Positions 33,331 to 45,644 of a stretch of DNA of 64,000 bases are shown here, piece after piece. The notes beneath the pieces are model-generated. The model worked only from the letters and a program-made list of their open reading frames with translations, searched no databases and had not been told where the DNA came from. How positions within the stretch are numbered: the stretch's first letter is position 1; each line of letters begins with the position of its first letter. Made by a program: the position numbers and the translations under genes. Source of the stretch: Sanderia malayensis (lineage: Eukaryota; Cnidaria; Scyphozoa; Semaeostomeae; Pelagiidae); the NCBI GenBank assembly GCA_013076295.1, contig RQOL01000024.1:3177158-3241157 (forward strand), given 5' to 3'.

Positions 33331-36300
33331 TTAGTCTGATGTTGATGAATCTGATGCTCCTTTTTTGTGTTTCTGCATGGATTTTAAAGCTTTCTCGCGT
33401 AACGATCTCTCCAAATCAGCGCCGTCTGGTTCACTGTTGCTTTGATCCGAATCCCCTTCGTCCTTGAAAAGAAAATAAAAATATTTACTAATATGAGTAA
33501 AGCATTAAAAACAAATTCAAAGCATCCTTCAACTTGTAAGCGATGAAAAAGATAAACATAAACAAATGAAAATATGAAATCTTAAATACAAACATCAACA
33601 ATTATCACATCAATAAACATCCTTCAACTGTTAAACAATGAAAAAGATAAACATAACAAATGACAATATGAAATCTTAAATACAAACATCAACAAATATC
33701 ACTAAATGCAGATAATCAAAGCTAAAAAAATTTAAACAATCTCCAAAATGAAGCTTCGAGATAATTGCAAAAACATAAATGGAATCTGAAAGCAAACAGG
33801 GAGCTTGGCTTATCAAGAGTTAAAAGAATCACAAATATAAAATACTCAATGGTTGAGAGTTGATTACCTCTGAATCTCTTTTCTTCATCTTATGTTTCTT
33901 GTGTTTTCTTTTCTTGTGTTTTGAAGTGGAGCTATGAACATGGGACTTCTTGTGTTTTCGATGTTTCCTCCTCTTTTTCTCCTTCACATCTGGCTCTTCG
34001 CTCTGTTACAAACGATTAGAAAAGTTCCATAAAACATCAATACAACAGAGCAATATTATACGAGGCAAGTAACAGCTGTTCGCAAGGCAAAATAAAACTG
34101 AGGAAGTTACTGGGGAAGTTACTGGGGAAGTTCGAATGCGTAAAGATTCGAGCTTCCCTGGTAGCTAAAATTCCTCAAAAGGTCGGTCTCCCCCTGGCTA
34201 AATCTATGTTTCAAATTTGGCCATCAGGAATCCAAAATCTCGCTCACCCCAACATTTACGTATGCCTCCATCTTTACTTTTCAACATATCAAAGTTTAAC
34301 AACATTTTTAAAGAAAGAAAATCATGCAAAACAAGCAAACCTCACTACTCTTCTCTTCAACATCCATATCTTCATCTCCTTCATCATCTTCCGCTGGCAT
34401 TCTTCGTGTCACGTGCTTATCTGGAGTCTTCTGCTTCTTATGGTGCTTTTTATGCTTCTTTGACTGTTCTTCGCTCGACGACCCACCCTCACTATCTTCC
34501 GACGCGTCTGATCTTCTCTCCATCTCTCTTCTACTCTCCTTGTCTCTTCCTTTGGTAACAGTCTTCTTTGATTTGCGTATCTTCTCCGGCGAGCTGTCCG
34601 ATGATTGTGAATCGGCGGATTCTTCTCTTGCAGGCCGACGTTCCTTCTTCATGGGGACGGGAGAATACGACTTCTTGGAAGATCTTCCGTGTTTGTCTTT
34701 TGATTTTGATCTAGTAGAATCAGTCTTCTTCCTTCCGTGTCTTTCAGACTCACCTGTGTCTCTTCTCTGCCTTTTACGAGATGGCTCAGGACTGGAAGAT
34801 TCCTCTCTGACTTTCTCCTTGATCTTCTTTTCTTTCTTCTTCTTTGCTTCCTTTTCCCTTTTCTGCAACAAGCAACCAAGGAGCGACTATTAAATATCAA
34901 TCGCAAAATATTGAACAATATAACATAATGCTACAATATCAACCCACTTTCTCCTTGCGATGATGCTTCTTCTTCCTCCGATCATCATCTTCTTCATCTT
35001 CTTCTTCATCTGATTTAGATTCATCTTCAGACGTCTCACGCTTCTTCCTTCTCTTCTCTCGCTTCTTCATCCTCGTTTCCGGCTCGCTCTCTTCTTCATC
35101 ATCTTCTTCCGATGCAATAGGAGATCTCTTCCTTGCCGCTACCACACGCTTTGCATGTTTCTTTTCACGTGCTGAAACTTCTTCTTTATCGCTTTCTTCC
35201 TCAGAAGGGGATTCCTCTTCCGAGACACTTCTCTGTCTTCTTCTTCTATTCCGTGCCTGCTCTTCCATCATCTCCTTTTCCATTTCTTCTTGCTTCTTCT
35301 TCAGTCTTTCTTTCCTCTCTGCAATCCTCTTCCTTTCGGCCGCAAAACCTTCCGACGCACTTGATTCATTTTCAGATTCTTCTGCTCTTTTCTTCCCCTT
35401 GGCCTAAGCAGGAAACAATGTGATAAGCCCTTAAATCTTTGAATATTCTCAATTTAGCATACATAAACAACATCACCAAATTTTCATGGACATATTCGCG
35501 AATGTGGAGAATTCTTAAGAAAAATCAAAAAGATGATAAATGAAAGAATGATGAAAAACGAAGAAGGAAGTATAAAGAAAATGAAGAATATGAAATGAAA
35601 GAATAACAAATCAACAAAACAATAATGAACTTAGTTTCAAGTCCGTTCGAATTAAAGGACAGAGTAAAGTCCTGCAATTAGGAAACATGCTTTTCAGAAT
35701 GAACCCTATAAAAAGATCTCCTATTGTTTTCCGATTTTTCTGCTGAAAATTCGAGCCTAAAAGTATCTCCTAAGTCGCTTCTTAGTTCAGGCACCTTACT
35801 GTACATGCCCATGAAGATCAAAGTCCATCCTAACAAGAAAATAACCAAGTAGCTACATCGATAAAGATAAATGAAGAATTGTTATACCGTTCTGTTAGGA
35901 GAAGGCGAAGCAGACCAGTCTTCACTTGCGGAGCGTCTTCTTCTTCTCTGCTGCGGAGGCGAAGCTCTTCGCGGCTGACGTCTTGGTGACGGACTGACGT
36001 CACGACGTCTGCGAACGGGTGATTGGCGCCTCTGGCCACCTCGTCTTGGTGGCGAGGCAGACGGGGAACGACGCCGCCTCTGATAAACGGGAGATTCCCT
36101 TCTGAACCTGCGCGGTGGTGAGTCCGGGGACGGAGAGCGGCGACGTCTAGATCCGCTTTGAAACGGCGAACGTTTGCGCGATTGACGCGGTGGTGATGAA
36201 CGCCGGCCACGTGGTGGTGAATCAGAACGTCTATTGCCTTTAGCGTTTCGCTGCGGATAAGTATGTCTTCGATCATCTTTTGGTTCTTTTTCTGGACTCA

Positions 36301-39300
36301 AGCTGGCTGACGATGAACGTGATCTGCTAAACAGAAAAATATTACCAGCAAATTCACTCATACCCATACAGCATTTCCTCCATTAAGTGCACCGTGGCGC
36401 TTATTAATTTCAGCACTTTTTAGAGCGAGAGACATATTGGAGATGGAGGGGGCGTTTACTTCAACATATGGTCTGTTGAGGAGGCGCCTATTCGAGTCAT
36501 TAGATAGAAACTTGATTGTATTATCATGTTGAATAACTAACAACTGAAGCAGTTAACTAATTGTCAAACCTTTTCGTTCGATATCCTCGACGTTGAGTTT
36601 TATCAGACTTCTGATACTGAGGGGAACCTTCACCTTTCTTCTTCCTTTTCTGTTCTTCCGGTGACCTTGGTCTTCCTCTATCGCTGTCCACTGACGGTGA
36701 TCTGTCAGCCTTCCTCTCGATAACCTCTTTCTCAGTTTTAATGTGCCTGATTGGAGGCGAGGCTGCCTTTTCTTCTCTAGACAGGCTGCGCCTTTGTCTC
36801 CCTGGTGACGGCGAATGGGATGAACTCGAGGTTGACCTTCGTCTCTCCACTCTGCGCCTTGTCTCCCTGTGACAAAACAAATATCAAATAAAAAACTTTT
36901 CATGGAAGAACATTGCCTGGCGACACATAAACAAAAGCATGGACTTTGGACTTCAGGTGTTTGAACAAAACATTCAACCCCTTCAGATACTTAAAAGACT
37001 TATTAAAGCCGATACAAGACACAAAGCTTGAAAGAAGATAACACCCCTAGTGCTAGTGCTTTTCAACGCAGCACACGAATGAAACAGGGGATTGATATAT
37101 TGAATACATGTCTTACCTTGCATTTCTACGCAATGATCTCGACCTGGAGCGAGAATAACGGTTTCGTCTTGGCGAAAACCTGCGCCTGCGGGGTGATCTG
37201 TATCTCGGGGGAGAACGCGATCTTCTGCGTGGCGAATATGAACGTGATCTGCGGTATCTGCGTCTTCTCGAGCGAGACGGGGAGAAGGAGCGACGACGGG
37301 ATCGACTTCTTGATCTCGACTTGGATTTTGAATGGGATCTTCGACGGGATCTTGATCTGCTACGAGATCCGGATCCAGAACGAGATCGACTGTGAAATAA
37401 ACAAGCAAGAAGGGTATAGATACACAAGTGAATAAATAACTATAATAGATGAATAATAAACACGTAATCAAGTGAAGAATTTTAAGATAGAAAGTAGCAA
37501 ATAAGTGAAGAGCTATGAGTTAAAAATAATGAAAATATGATGGAAAAAATGCAAAAAAGTCAAGAGATAAAAAGTTGCAGAATTAATAAATTAAAATAGT
37601 GAAGAAGTTAATAGGTTGAAATGTAAGAAGAACTTAAGAACAAAAGGATTGATCGAATGGATAGATTGCTGAATTCTCAATGGTTATAATAAAAACTTTT
37701 CACACGCAATAAAGACAAATAAACTACCTGTCTCGTTTTCTATCTCTTCCTCGAGTCTCTGTCTTTGGTTTATCTTTGTCCTTGTCAGCTTTCAACTTAA
37801 ATGTAAACAAAACCAACATCACTACCAAAGAAAAGGCAAAAAATTACACGCTACAACTATGAAACAAAGCCCTAATTACACTGCTCAAAGATCTTAACAG
37901 CATTTACACGCAGTAATAACAAGGTACGGTGCAAGGAAGGGTTGAAGCATTCGGTTTCGCTTCTTTTCTCAGTTGGTTTTTACAAAGTAGATATAATCAA
38001 TAATTCGGAGCTGATCTTGCAGGATTCTTTCACTGAAGGGGCGAGGTCCACTTGTCTGGTATATGACGTTGCTTGAGGCTGTGGTTGTTGTCCACAATTC
38101 ATTAATTGTCAGCAATCAGATTCTCTGCCATGTTCGCATGATTCATTCGGTGTTCCGTGGATTATTTCATTGGCTCACAGATTAATGTGCATTACGGGGA
38201 TACGTCTACAACAACAATCTAATTCTACGTTCGACAAACTTCGATGAAGCTTACTATTACTACTACTCTTACTATTTCAAACTCTTGAAGGAAATTAATA
38301 AATAACAAATCATAGTAAATAATAAATAAAAAAACATACGTACATTATTAATCTTAGCTCGAAGGTCAGTTACAGGATACTTTGATATCACGTCCTGCGC
38401 AAAATATAAATATTATCATTTATTTATTCGTCTATTTACATAACTATCAACATAATTAATAAACATATTCTACATTTAAGGGAAAGACAACCCACTACGG
38501 TATGCAATCGTGATATAACAATACTTGGAAAGAGCAGTCAATTATCATTGCATATTAGCAGACAATTGAAAGCTCTATTCAGCTGCAAGGGGGTATAAAT
38601 TCCAACGAGGCTGATTAGAGAGAGGGGCTTAATAAAATTCTCAAATAAACTTGGTGTAAAATAATGACGTCAATAAAACATTATATCAAGATTGCACTGG
38701 ATAAACACTATACTTCTCAAGCATTAAAAAGTCCGATTTATAGCGATTGAAAATGGCAAACTCTACCTCTTGTACATCCTCATCACTGCTATCTTCGTAG
38801 CTGATATCAATCCCCTGCAGTATCTTCATAACCATTTCGTAAATTGATTTGCCGAATTTCTCGTAGCCAGACTCAACCAGATGCAAGCTATCCGAGTAGT
38901 AATACTCGGATACTAACGAGCCATCCGGATTCACCCAGTCGCTATCCGGTTTCAAAAAGTACACGTTCCGTTGAGTTGGACTTTGGCACCAACGCTTCAG
39001 CTTCTTGTTAACAGACCGGATGCTATCGCGTCTGTATCCGGGCTCGGAATCACGCGGTAGCAGGCCGGTAATGACGACTTTGGCGTTCGGTTTCGCAGTT
39101 TGCAATACGGACACTATAGATGTGATTCCGTCTTTTATATCCGACGGTGTATCCCGGTCGACATTGTTCGTTCCGCAGTGAATCACGACAATGTGCAAGT
39201 TCATCGGAATTTCACCGTTCTCCACTCTCCACAGAACATGCTGCGTCCGGTCTCCGCCAATACCAAAATTAAGCGCCCGGAGCGGATTGAAATACTTCGA

Positions 39301-42300
39301 CCAAACACTATTATACCGGGTAAGGCCGTTGATCAGCGAGTCGCCAATGAGGAGGATTCTCGATCCAGCGCTTGACGAAATATGCACGAATTTATCATGC
39401 TCCGCGTACCAGCCCGGCTTCGTGTTGCGTCCGATTGGCGTCGAGGCCGGAGAGGAATGATAGCCGGAAAGTTCCTTTTTAACGGTTGTTTGTGGAGCGA
39501 CCATTCCCGTACCAAGCGTTTGATTATGATTGGCATTTGATGCACTTCTACTGAGAGAGTCCACCAAGTCATGTTCATCTTCTGTCTTTTGTGTCTAAGC
39601 ACAGTATTCAAATGGGTATTTATCGTATAAATTGATACAACGTCACCTATGTGGCTACATTGAAAAGCCACACGGGCCTTAGGGAAACAGCTTCACCGTC
39701 GGGACAACAAATAAATGAATAGAAGTTTTGTTGAGTTGAGTTGAATTGAAATCTTCAATCCAACTCAACAAGACTGTTTTAAGAAAACAAGTTTGGGTCT
39801 GCAAGCAGAGCAGGCTACGGTAACATGGATGGCTTTAAACAAAACATCTTCGGCCTAGCTGTTTGCAGTTGCAGAAATTCAATCTTTGTCGCAAGTAGAG
39901 TTCAATAAATTTGTTAGAATTCGATTTAAATAGTCAAGAAAATCCTTATGCGCACCGAAACTCAACTTCAAATGAAATACTAGCCTTAGCGAGACGTATT
40001 TCAGATTATCAAAATTCAAACTCACCGAATCTTTCGCAAGTGTCAGCACTTGCGCCTTCACAGCGGCAAGCTGCGCAGGTGTTAGGGACGAGTCTGAGGA
40101 GTCTGGCAAGGTGCTGTCCGGTTCAACTTGAATATTCCCGACTGCCTGTCTGATGTGAGCGTTTATTCGTTCTTGTTCGATCTGTGAAAAAGAAAGACAA
40201 GTGGCTCACAAAACATCACAAAAATAATAACAGATTAGAAAGCAACAGACTAATCAATATATTGATGGAATTAATTATAACGAATTTTAGTCACAATGTG
40301 CTTGAAAGAATTTATATACAACTGCTGAAAATATCAAACATCAAGGGGAAATGGATCTCAGAAATTCCCTCAAAATCTCAGGAAATCTTTTTGTGCTCGC
40401 AAAAATATCCTCATCCCATCACAAAATATTTTGGAATGATGCTATGAATTGCTCACATGCAGCAATTCAGGTAAATCAAATAACAAATCTACTACCCCAT
40501 TTTATTAACAATTTCTTCAGGTATCAAACTGACAGAGATTTGAGGTTCAATACAGAAGCAATGATGCATTGTAACTTTGCAATGTTATGTAGCTTTCAAA
40601 GAAATGTTTGACAAGACTTTGGTCACAGACAGGGTAAGAGTATTAAACATAGAGTGGGCATCTTTAGAAGCACTCAATATTAGAAAATTTCCACGGGGAT
40701 CACAAGCATCTGATGAAGAAGACAACATTGTTTTAAGGGGAGTGGGGGGACGAAATGGTAGCCTGGGGTATTGAAGTGTGCAAAGAAATACAGTATTACC
40801 CTGCCACTGAGAAACTGACTTATAAGAAATTAGAGCCTGAAAGTTTTCTGAAAACAATAAGTAGAAACAATGTTCTATTGTTTTTAAACAATACCCTGAT
40901 CTCAAAAAACCAATTTCTAAGTGGCGAGGTAATACTGTAGCATCTTTATTATACTCTTTCAAGAATACCCAATAATTTTGTACCCTAAAGTAACCTAAAT
41001 ATTGATAATGATGACAAGTTGAAAGTAACTAAATGCAAAACTATATTAATGAAAAACATTTAACTACTGTGTTGGCAATGCATTGCCCATACTCACATTC
41101 ATCCAATATGAAACTGTAAATCAATAAAACATAAAGAAATATTTAGTTTTTGTCACCGGATGCTTCAATTGACACCTAACAAATATTCAGCTAAAATAGT
41201 TTCCGCTATTTATAGTAGACTTTCAAGAGAACTTAGCATACTCTGGGTTGTCAAAGTCTCTTCTGTTAAGATAAATACATTAAAATAACCCTTAAAAGCC
41301 AATACAGTGAAGTCCATATGTGACCAGGGATCAATCATAAATTATACTATATTTGCATTAATTAATAATTATCTTTGCATTTATTATTTTTTGTGAAGCA
41401 TAATTCATTATTTTATCCAATTAGCAATTAGACCATGAAGCTCTTCAAGGGAGCAAATAATTTGGTTTCCCCTTGGAGCGTGTGGTATATATACAGGTCA
41501 TTACATAAAGAATTCACTGCATGTTTTAAACAGACAAATACTCAAATTATTCTCACCTTTCGTAGTCTGATTTCCTCTTTCTTTTTCTCAAGAAAAGCTG
41601 TTGGAATACCACCGATATTACTCTGTGCACTTAGCAATAATTCCCAAAGTTCTCCCATGAATATCCTGGCATTCTTGCCTTGAAGAAATCCAGTTAACTG
41701 GATCTGCAGGTTCTTTGGATCTGGCTTCTTGACAAAGTAAAAAAGATCAAATAGTTAGTTGACTTTCACATGCATAGAAATAAAGAGAAAATAAAATGGA
41801 GAAACATGGAGAAGTAGGAAGCATAGACAATAATAAATTAAGGCTCATGAAAAATACTTTGGATCCTTCAAGCAACTCAAATGCATATTGTGTCACAACT
41901 TCATCTTCTCCACCAAGAAGTTCTGTCACTCGTTTTGCAATCCATGGTTTGATCGTATCCAAATTAACTTTGTCCATGTCGACCTAAATACATGAAAAAC
42001 AAACGACTTTACTCATTTCAGACTTTCCCTGGTATGGTAGATATGTGGTGTGAAAATAAAGAGTGTCTGACATCTCTGCATAGAGTTTCTTCCCTAGAAA
42101 AATAGAACCCTAAAGGATGTAAATAGTGGTGTAATTTTCTCACCTTTTGTTCAAGAACGCTCTCAAACTTCATGTTCTTCACAAGCTTCTTTTGCTTGTC
42201 AGCAAACCTGCTGTCCTGATCAGCGCTTGTTCCCTTGAAAAAATTAAAAATCCGCAAAGTTGTAAGAAAAACGAATTTTACGCAAGTAACTGTAGAATTT

Positions 42301-42352
42301 ATTAAAGTGTGTGTTCGAAAAGTGTCATTACCCTGAAGAAACCAGCATCCAT
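33331..42352 (-). CDS. SRRM1: Serine/arginine repetitive matrix protein 1 (SRRM1 / SRm160)
   Basis: A splicing coactivator that bridges SR proteins and snRNPs and joins exon-junction complexes. Exons 5' to 3': 42352-42332, 42233-42144, 41983-41858, 41727-41557, 40181-40026, 38394-38344, 37795-37728, 37389-37117, 36866-36570, 36326-35888, 35403-34948, 34862-34341, 34002-33868 and 33462-33331. They sum to 978 residues, all in phase (human about 900). Start MDAGFFRGTSADQDSRF is diagnostic. The PWI nucleic-acid-binding domain spans roughly residues 27-130, with the Pro-Trp-Ile triad at 50-52. Long RS/RSPSP, KRR and acidic Ser-Glu tracts follow. The C-terminus LERSLREKALKSMQKHK matches the family. 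The large intron 38395-40025 contains an SGNH-hydrolase exon on the same strand. Confidence 0.96.
38686..39594 (-). CDS. SGNH/GDSL hydrolase exon inside an SRRM1 intron
   Basis: A 302-codon frame after an acceptor (gtgcttag/acac) and ending in a stop at 38686. It shows the SGNH blocks: ILLIGDSLING (nucleophile Ser), FGIGGDRT (oxyanion Gly), HCGTNN (oxyanion Asn) and SDSLHLVESGY (DxxH catalytic dyad). The predicted activity is an ester or acetyl hydrolase, similar to PAF-acetylhydrolase subunits and to esterase domains of some LINE ORF1 proteins. The frame begins in phase 0 from the acceptor, as does the next SRRM1 exon. It could therefore be an alternative last exon of SRRM1 (PWI plus SGNH, about 490 residues), or an independent gene starting at the in-frame ATG at 39504. 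Catalytic residues are intact, so it is not obviously decayed. Transposon origin is inferred from recalled similarity. Confidence 0.8.
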   Translation of the reverse strand, partial: TQKTEDEHDLVDSLSRSASNANHNQTLGTGMVAPQTTVKKELSGYHSSPASTPIGRNTKPGWYAEHDKFVHISSSAGSRILLIGDSLINGLTRYNSVWSKYFNPLRALNFGIGGDRTQHVLWRVENGEIPMNLHIVVIHCGTNNVDRDTPSDIKDGITSIVSVLQTAKPNAKVVITGLLPRDSEPGYRRDSIRSVNKKLKRWCQSPTQRNVYFLKPDSDWVNPDGSLVSEYYYSDSLHLVESGYEKFGKSIYEMVMKILQGIDISYEDSSDEDVQEVEFAIFNRYKSDFLMLEKYSVYPVQS

Positions 42353-42654
42353 TTTGAATTTGTAGAGAGGAATCCAACGTGGTCTTCCTTCTTCAATGAC
42401 CAAGAATGAGTTAGGCCGCTCCTGAGTGATTTGATTTGTACGCGAGAACCCCGCGAGAATCCCGCAGAAATGTGAATTCTGCGCGGATTCTGCGCACAGG
42501 ATTTGTCGGTCTGGAAAAGTATTCATCAAAACAAAAGGCCTAGCCACCTTCGGAAAATTGCATGTTTCCTTTAATTATATTGCCAAGAAAAATAAACTAT
42601 CCAAATATTAAACATTGTGATTCTATTTAATACGGATTGGGAATACAAACCCAC

Positions 42655-45590
42655 GACCCTACGACCCTACGACCCTAACCATAACCCCAACCCTAACCCT
42701 CACACCAGACACTGTGGATATCAATACGTCATATGTCCTCCTGCGCAGCAGCCTATACATGTTACTGCGCATGCACGCCCACCTTTAGGCCGCACTAACC
42801 CTAACCCTAACCATAACCATAACCTCAACCCTAACCCTCACACCAGACACTGTGGACATCAACACGTCATAGATCCTCCTGCGCAGTAGCTTACATATGT
42901 TACTGCGCATGCACGCCCACCATTAGGCCACACTAACCCTAACCCTAACAATAACCTCAACCCTAACCCTCACACCAGACACTGTGGATATCAACACGTC
43001 ATAGATCCTCCTGCGCAGTAGCCTACATATGTTACTGCGCATGCACGCCCACCTTTAGGCCACACTAACCCTAACCCTAACCATAACCATAACCTCAACC
43101 CTAACCCTCACACCAGACACTGTGGATATCAACACGTCATAGATCCTCCTGCGCAGTAGCCTACACATGTTACTGCGCATGCACGCCCACCTTTAGGCCA
43201 CACTAACCCTAACCCTAACCATAACCATAACCTCAACCCTAACCCTCACACCAGACACTGTGGACATCAACACGTCATAGATCCTCCTGCGCAGTAGCCT
43301 ACATATGTTACTGCGCATGCACGCCCACCTTTAGGCCGCACTAACCCTAACAATAACCCCATCCCTAACCCTCACACCAGACACCGTGGATATCAAACGT
43401 CATAGATCCTCCTGCGCAGTAGCCTACACTTGTTACTGCGCATGCACGCCCACCTTTAGGCCGCACTAACCCTAACCCTAACCATAACCATAACCTCAAC
43501 CCTAACCCTCACACCAGACACTGTGGATATCAACACGTCATAGATCCTCCTGCGCAGTAGCTTACATATGTTACTGCGCATGCACGCCAACCTTTAGGCC
43601 ACACTAACCCTAACCCTAACAATAACCTCAACCCTAACCCTCACACCAGACACTGTGGATATCAACACGTCATAGATCCTCCTGCGCAGTAGCCTACACA
43701 TGTTACTGCGCATGCACGCCCACCTTTAGGCCGCACTAACCCTAACCCTAACCATAACCATAACTTCAACCCTAACCCTCACACCAGACACTGTGGACAT
43801 CAACACGTCATAGATCCTCCTGCGCAGTAGCCTACATATGTTACTGCGCATGCACGCCCACCTTTAGGCCACATTAACCCTAACCCTAACAATAACCTCA
43901 ACCCTAACCCTCACACCAGACACTGTGGATATCAACACGTCATAGATCCTCCTGCGCAGTAGCTTACATATGTTACTGCGCATGCACGCCCACCTTTAGG
44001 CCACACTAACCCTAACCCTAACAATAACCTCAACCCTAACCCTCACACCAGACACTGTGGATATCAACACGTCATAGATCCTCCTGCGCAGTAGCCAACA
44101 TATGTTACTGCGCATGCACGCCCACCTTTAGGCCACACTAACCCTAACCCTAACCATAACCATAACCTCAACCCTAACCCTCACACCAGACACTGTGGAC
44201 ATCAACACGTCATAGATCCTCCTGCGCAGTAGCCTACATATGTTACTGCGCATGCACGCCCACCTTTAGGCTGCACTAACCCTAACAATAACCCCATCCC
44301 TAACCCTCACACCAGACACTGTGGATATCAACACGTCATAGATCCTCCTGCGCAGTAGCCTACACATGTTACTGCGCATGCACGCCCACCTTTAGGCCGC
44401 ACTAACCCTAACCCTAACCATAACCATAACCTCAACCCTAACCCTCACACCAGACACTGTGGACATCAACACGTCATAGATCCTCCTGCGCAGTAGCCTA
44501 CATATGTTACTGCGCATGCACGCCCACCTTTAGGCCGCACTAACCCTAACAATAACCCCATCCCTAACCCTCACACCAGACACTGTGGATATCAACACGT
44601 CATAGATCCTCCTGCGCAGTAGCCTACACATGTTACTGCGCATGCACGCCCACCTTTAGGCCGCACTAACCCTAACCCTAACCATAACCATAACCTCAAC
44701 CCTAACCCTCACACCAGACACTGTGGATATCAACACGTCATAGATCCTCCTGCGCAGTAGCCTACACATGTTACTGCGCATGCACGCCCACCTTTAGGCC
44801 ACACTAACCCTAACCCTAACAATAACCTCAACCCTAACCCTCACACCAGACACTGTGGATATCAACACGTCATAGATCCTCCTGCGCAGTAGCCTACATA
44901 TGTTACTGCGCATGCACGCCCACCTTTAGGCCACACTAACCCTAACCCTAACAATAACCTCAACCCTAACCCTCACACTAGACACTGTGGATATCAACAC
45001 GTCATAGATCCTCCTGCGCAGTAGCCTACATATGTTACTGCGCATGCACGCCCACCTTTAGGCCACACTAACCCTAACCCTAACAATAACCTCAACCCTA
45101 ACCCTCACACCAGACACTGTGGATATCAACACGTCATAGATCCTCCTGCGCAGTAGCCTACATATGTTACTGCGCATGCACGCCCACCTTTAGGCCACAC
45201 TAACCCTAACCCTAACCATAACCATAACCTCAACCCTAACCCTCACACCAGACACTGTGGATATCAACACGTCATAGATCCTCCTGCGCAGTAGCCTACA
45301 TATGTTACTGCGCATGCACGCCCACCTTTAGGCCACACTAACCCTAACCCTAACAATAACCTCAACCCTAACCCTCACACCAGACACTGTGGATATCAAC
45401 ACGTCATAGATCCTCCTGCGCAGTAGCCTACATATGTTACTGCGCATGCACGCCCACCTTTAGGCCACACTAACCCTAACCGTAACCATAACCCCAACCC
45501 TAACCCTCACACCATACACTGTGGATATCAATACGTCATACATCCTCCTGCGCAGTAACCTACATATGTTAATGCGCAGCACGCCCGCCT
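42655..45590. repeat. 22-copy minisatellite with telomere-like CCCTAA and TGCGCATGCAC motifs
   Basis: About 22 tandem units of 126-139 bp. Each contains ccctaaccctcacaccagac, ctgtggatatcaacacgtca, tagatcctcctgcgcagtag, gttactgcgcatgcacgccc and acctttaggccacactaacc. Units differ mainly in their taaccataacc / taacaataacc linker, giving an irregular higher-order pattern. Edge units (42655-42780 and 45480-45590) are the most diverged. TGCGCATGCACG differs by one base from the NRF1 consensus. The array lies between the divergent SRRM1 and CDC40 genes. Confidence 0.95.
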
Positions 45591-45644
45591 TTTCGTAACA
45601 CAACAGCAACAGCAATTTTATTTTTGAGAAAGAAACGATCTAAA

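Noticed and set aside
36983..37435. Overlapping frames on both strands around the SRRM1 exon at 37117-37389
   Set aside because: Shadows of the RS-repeat exon; only the minus frame with SRSRSRS fits its splice sites.
39567..39569. Start of the SGNH protein at this point
   Set aside because: The codon is TTG and the frame is open upstream to a splice acceptor at 39594; the first real in-frame ATG is at 39504.
42617..45590. Possible chromosome end because of CCCTAA repeats
   Set aside because: Only two or three CCCTAA units occur per 126-139-bp repeat and intact genes flank both sides, so it is interstitial.
42655..45590. CRISPR-like array of regular repeats
   Set aside because: Eukaryotic context; the whole unit is repeated with no unique spacers.
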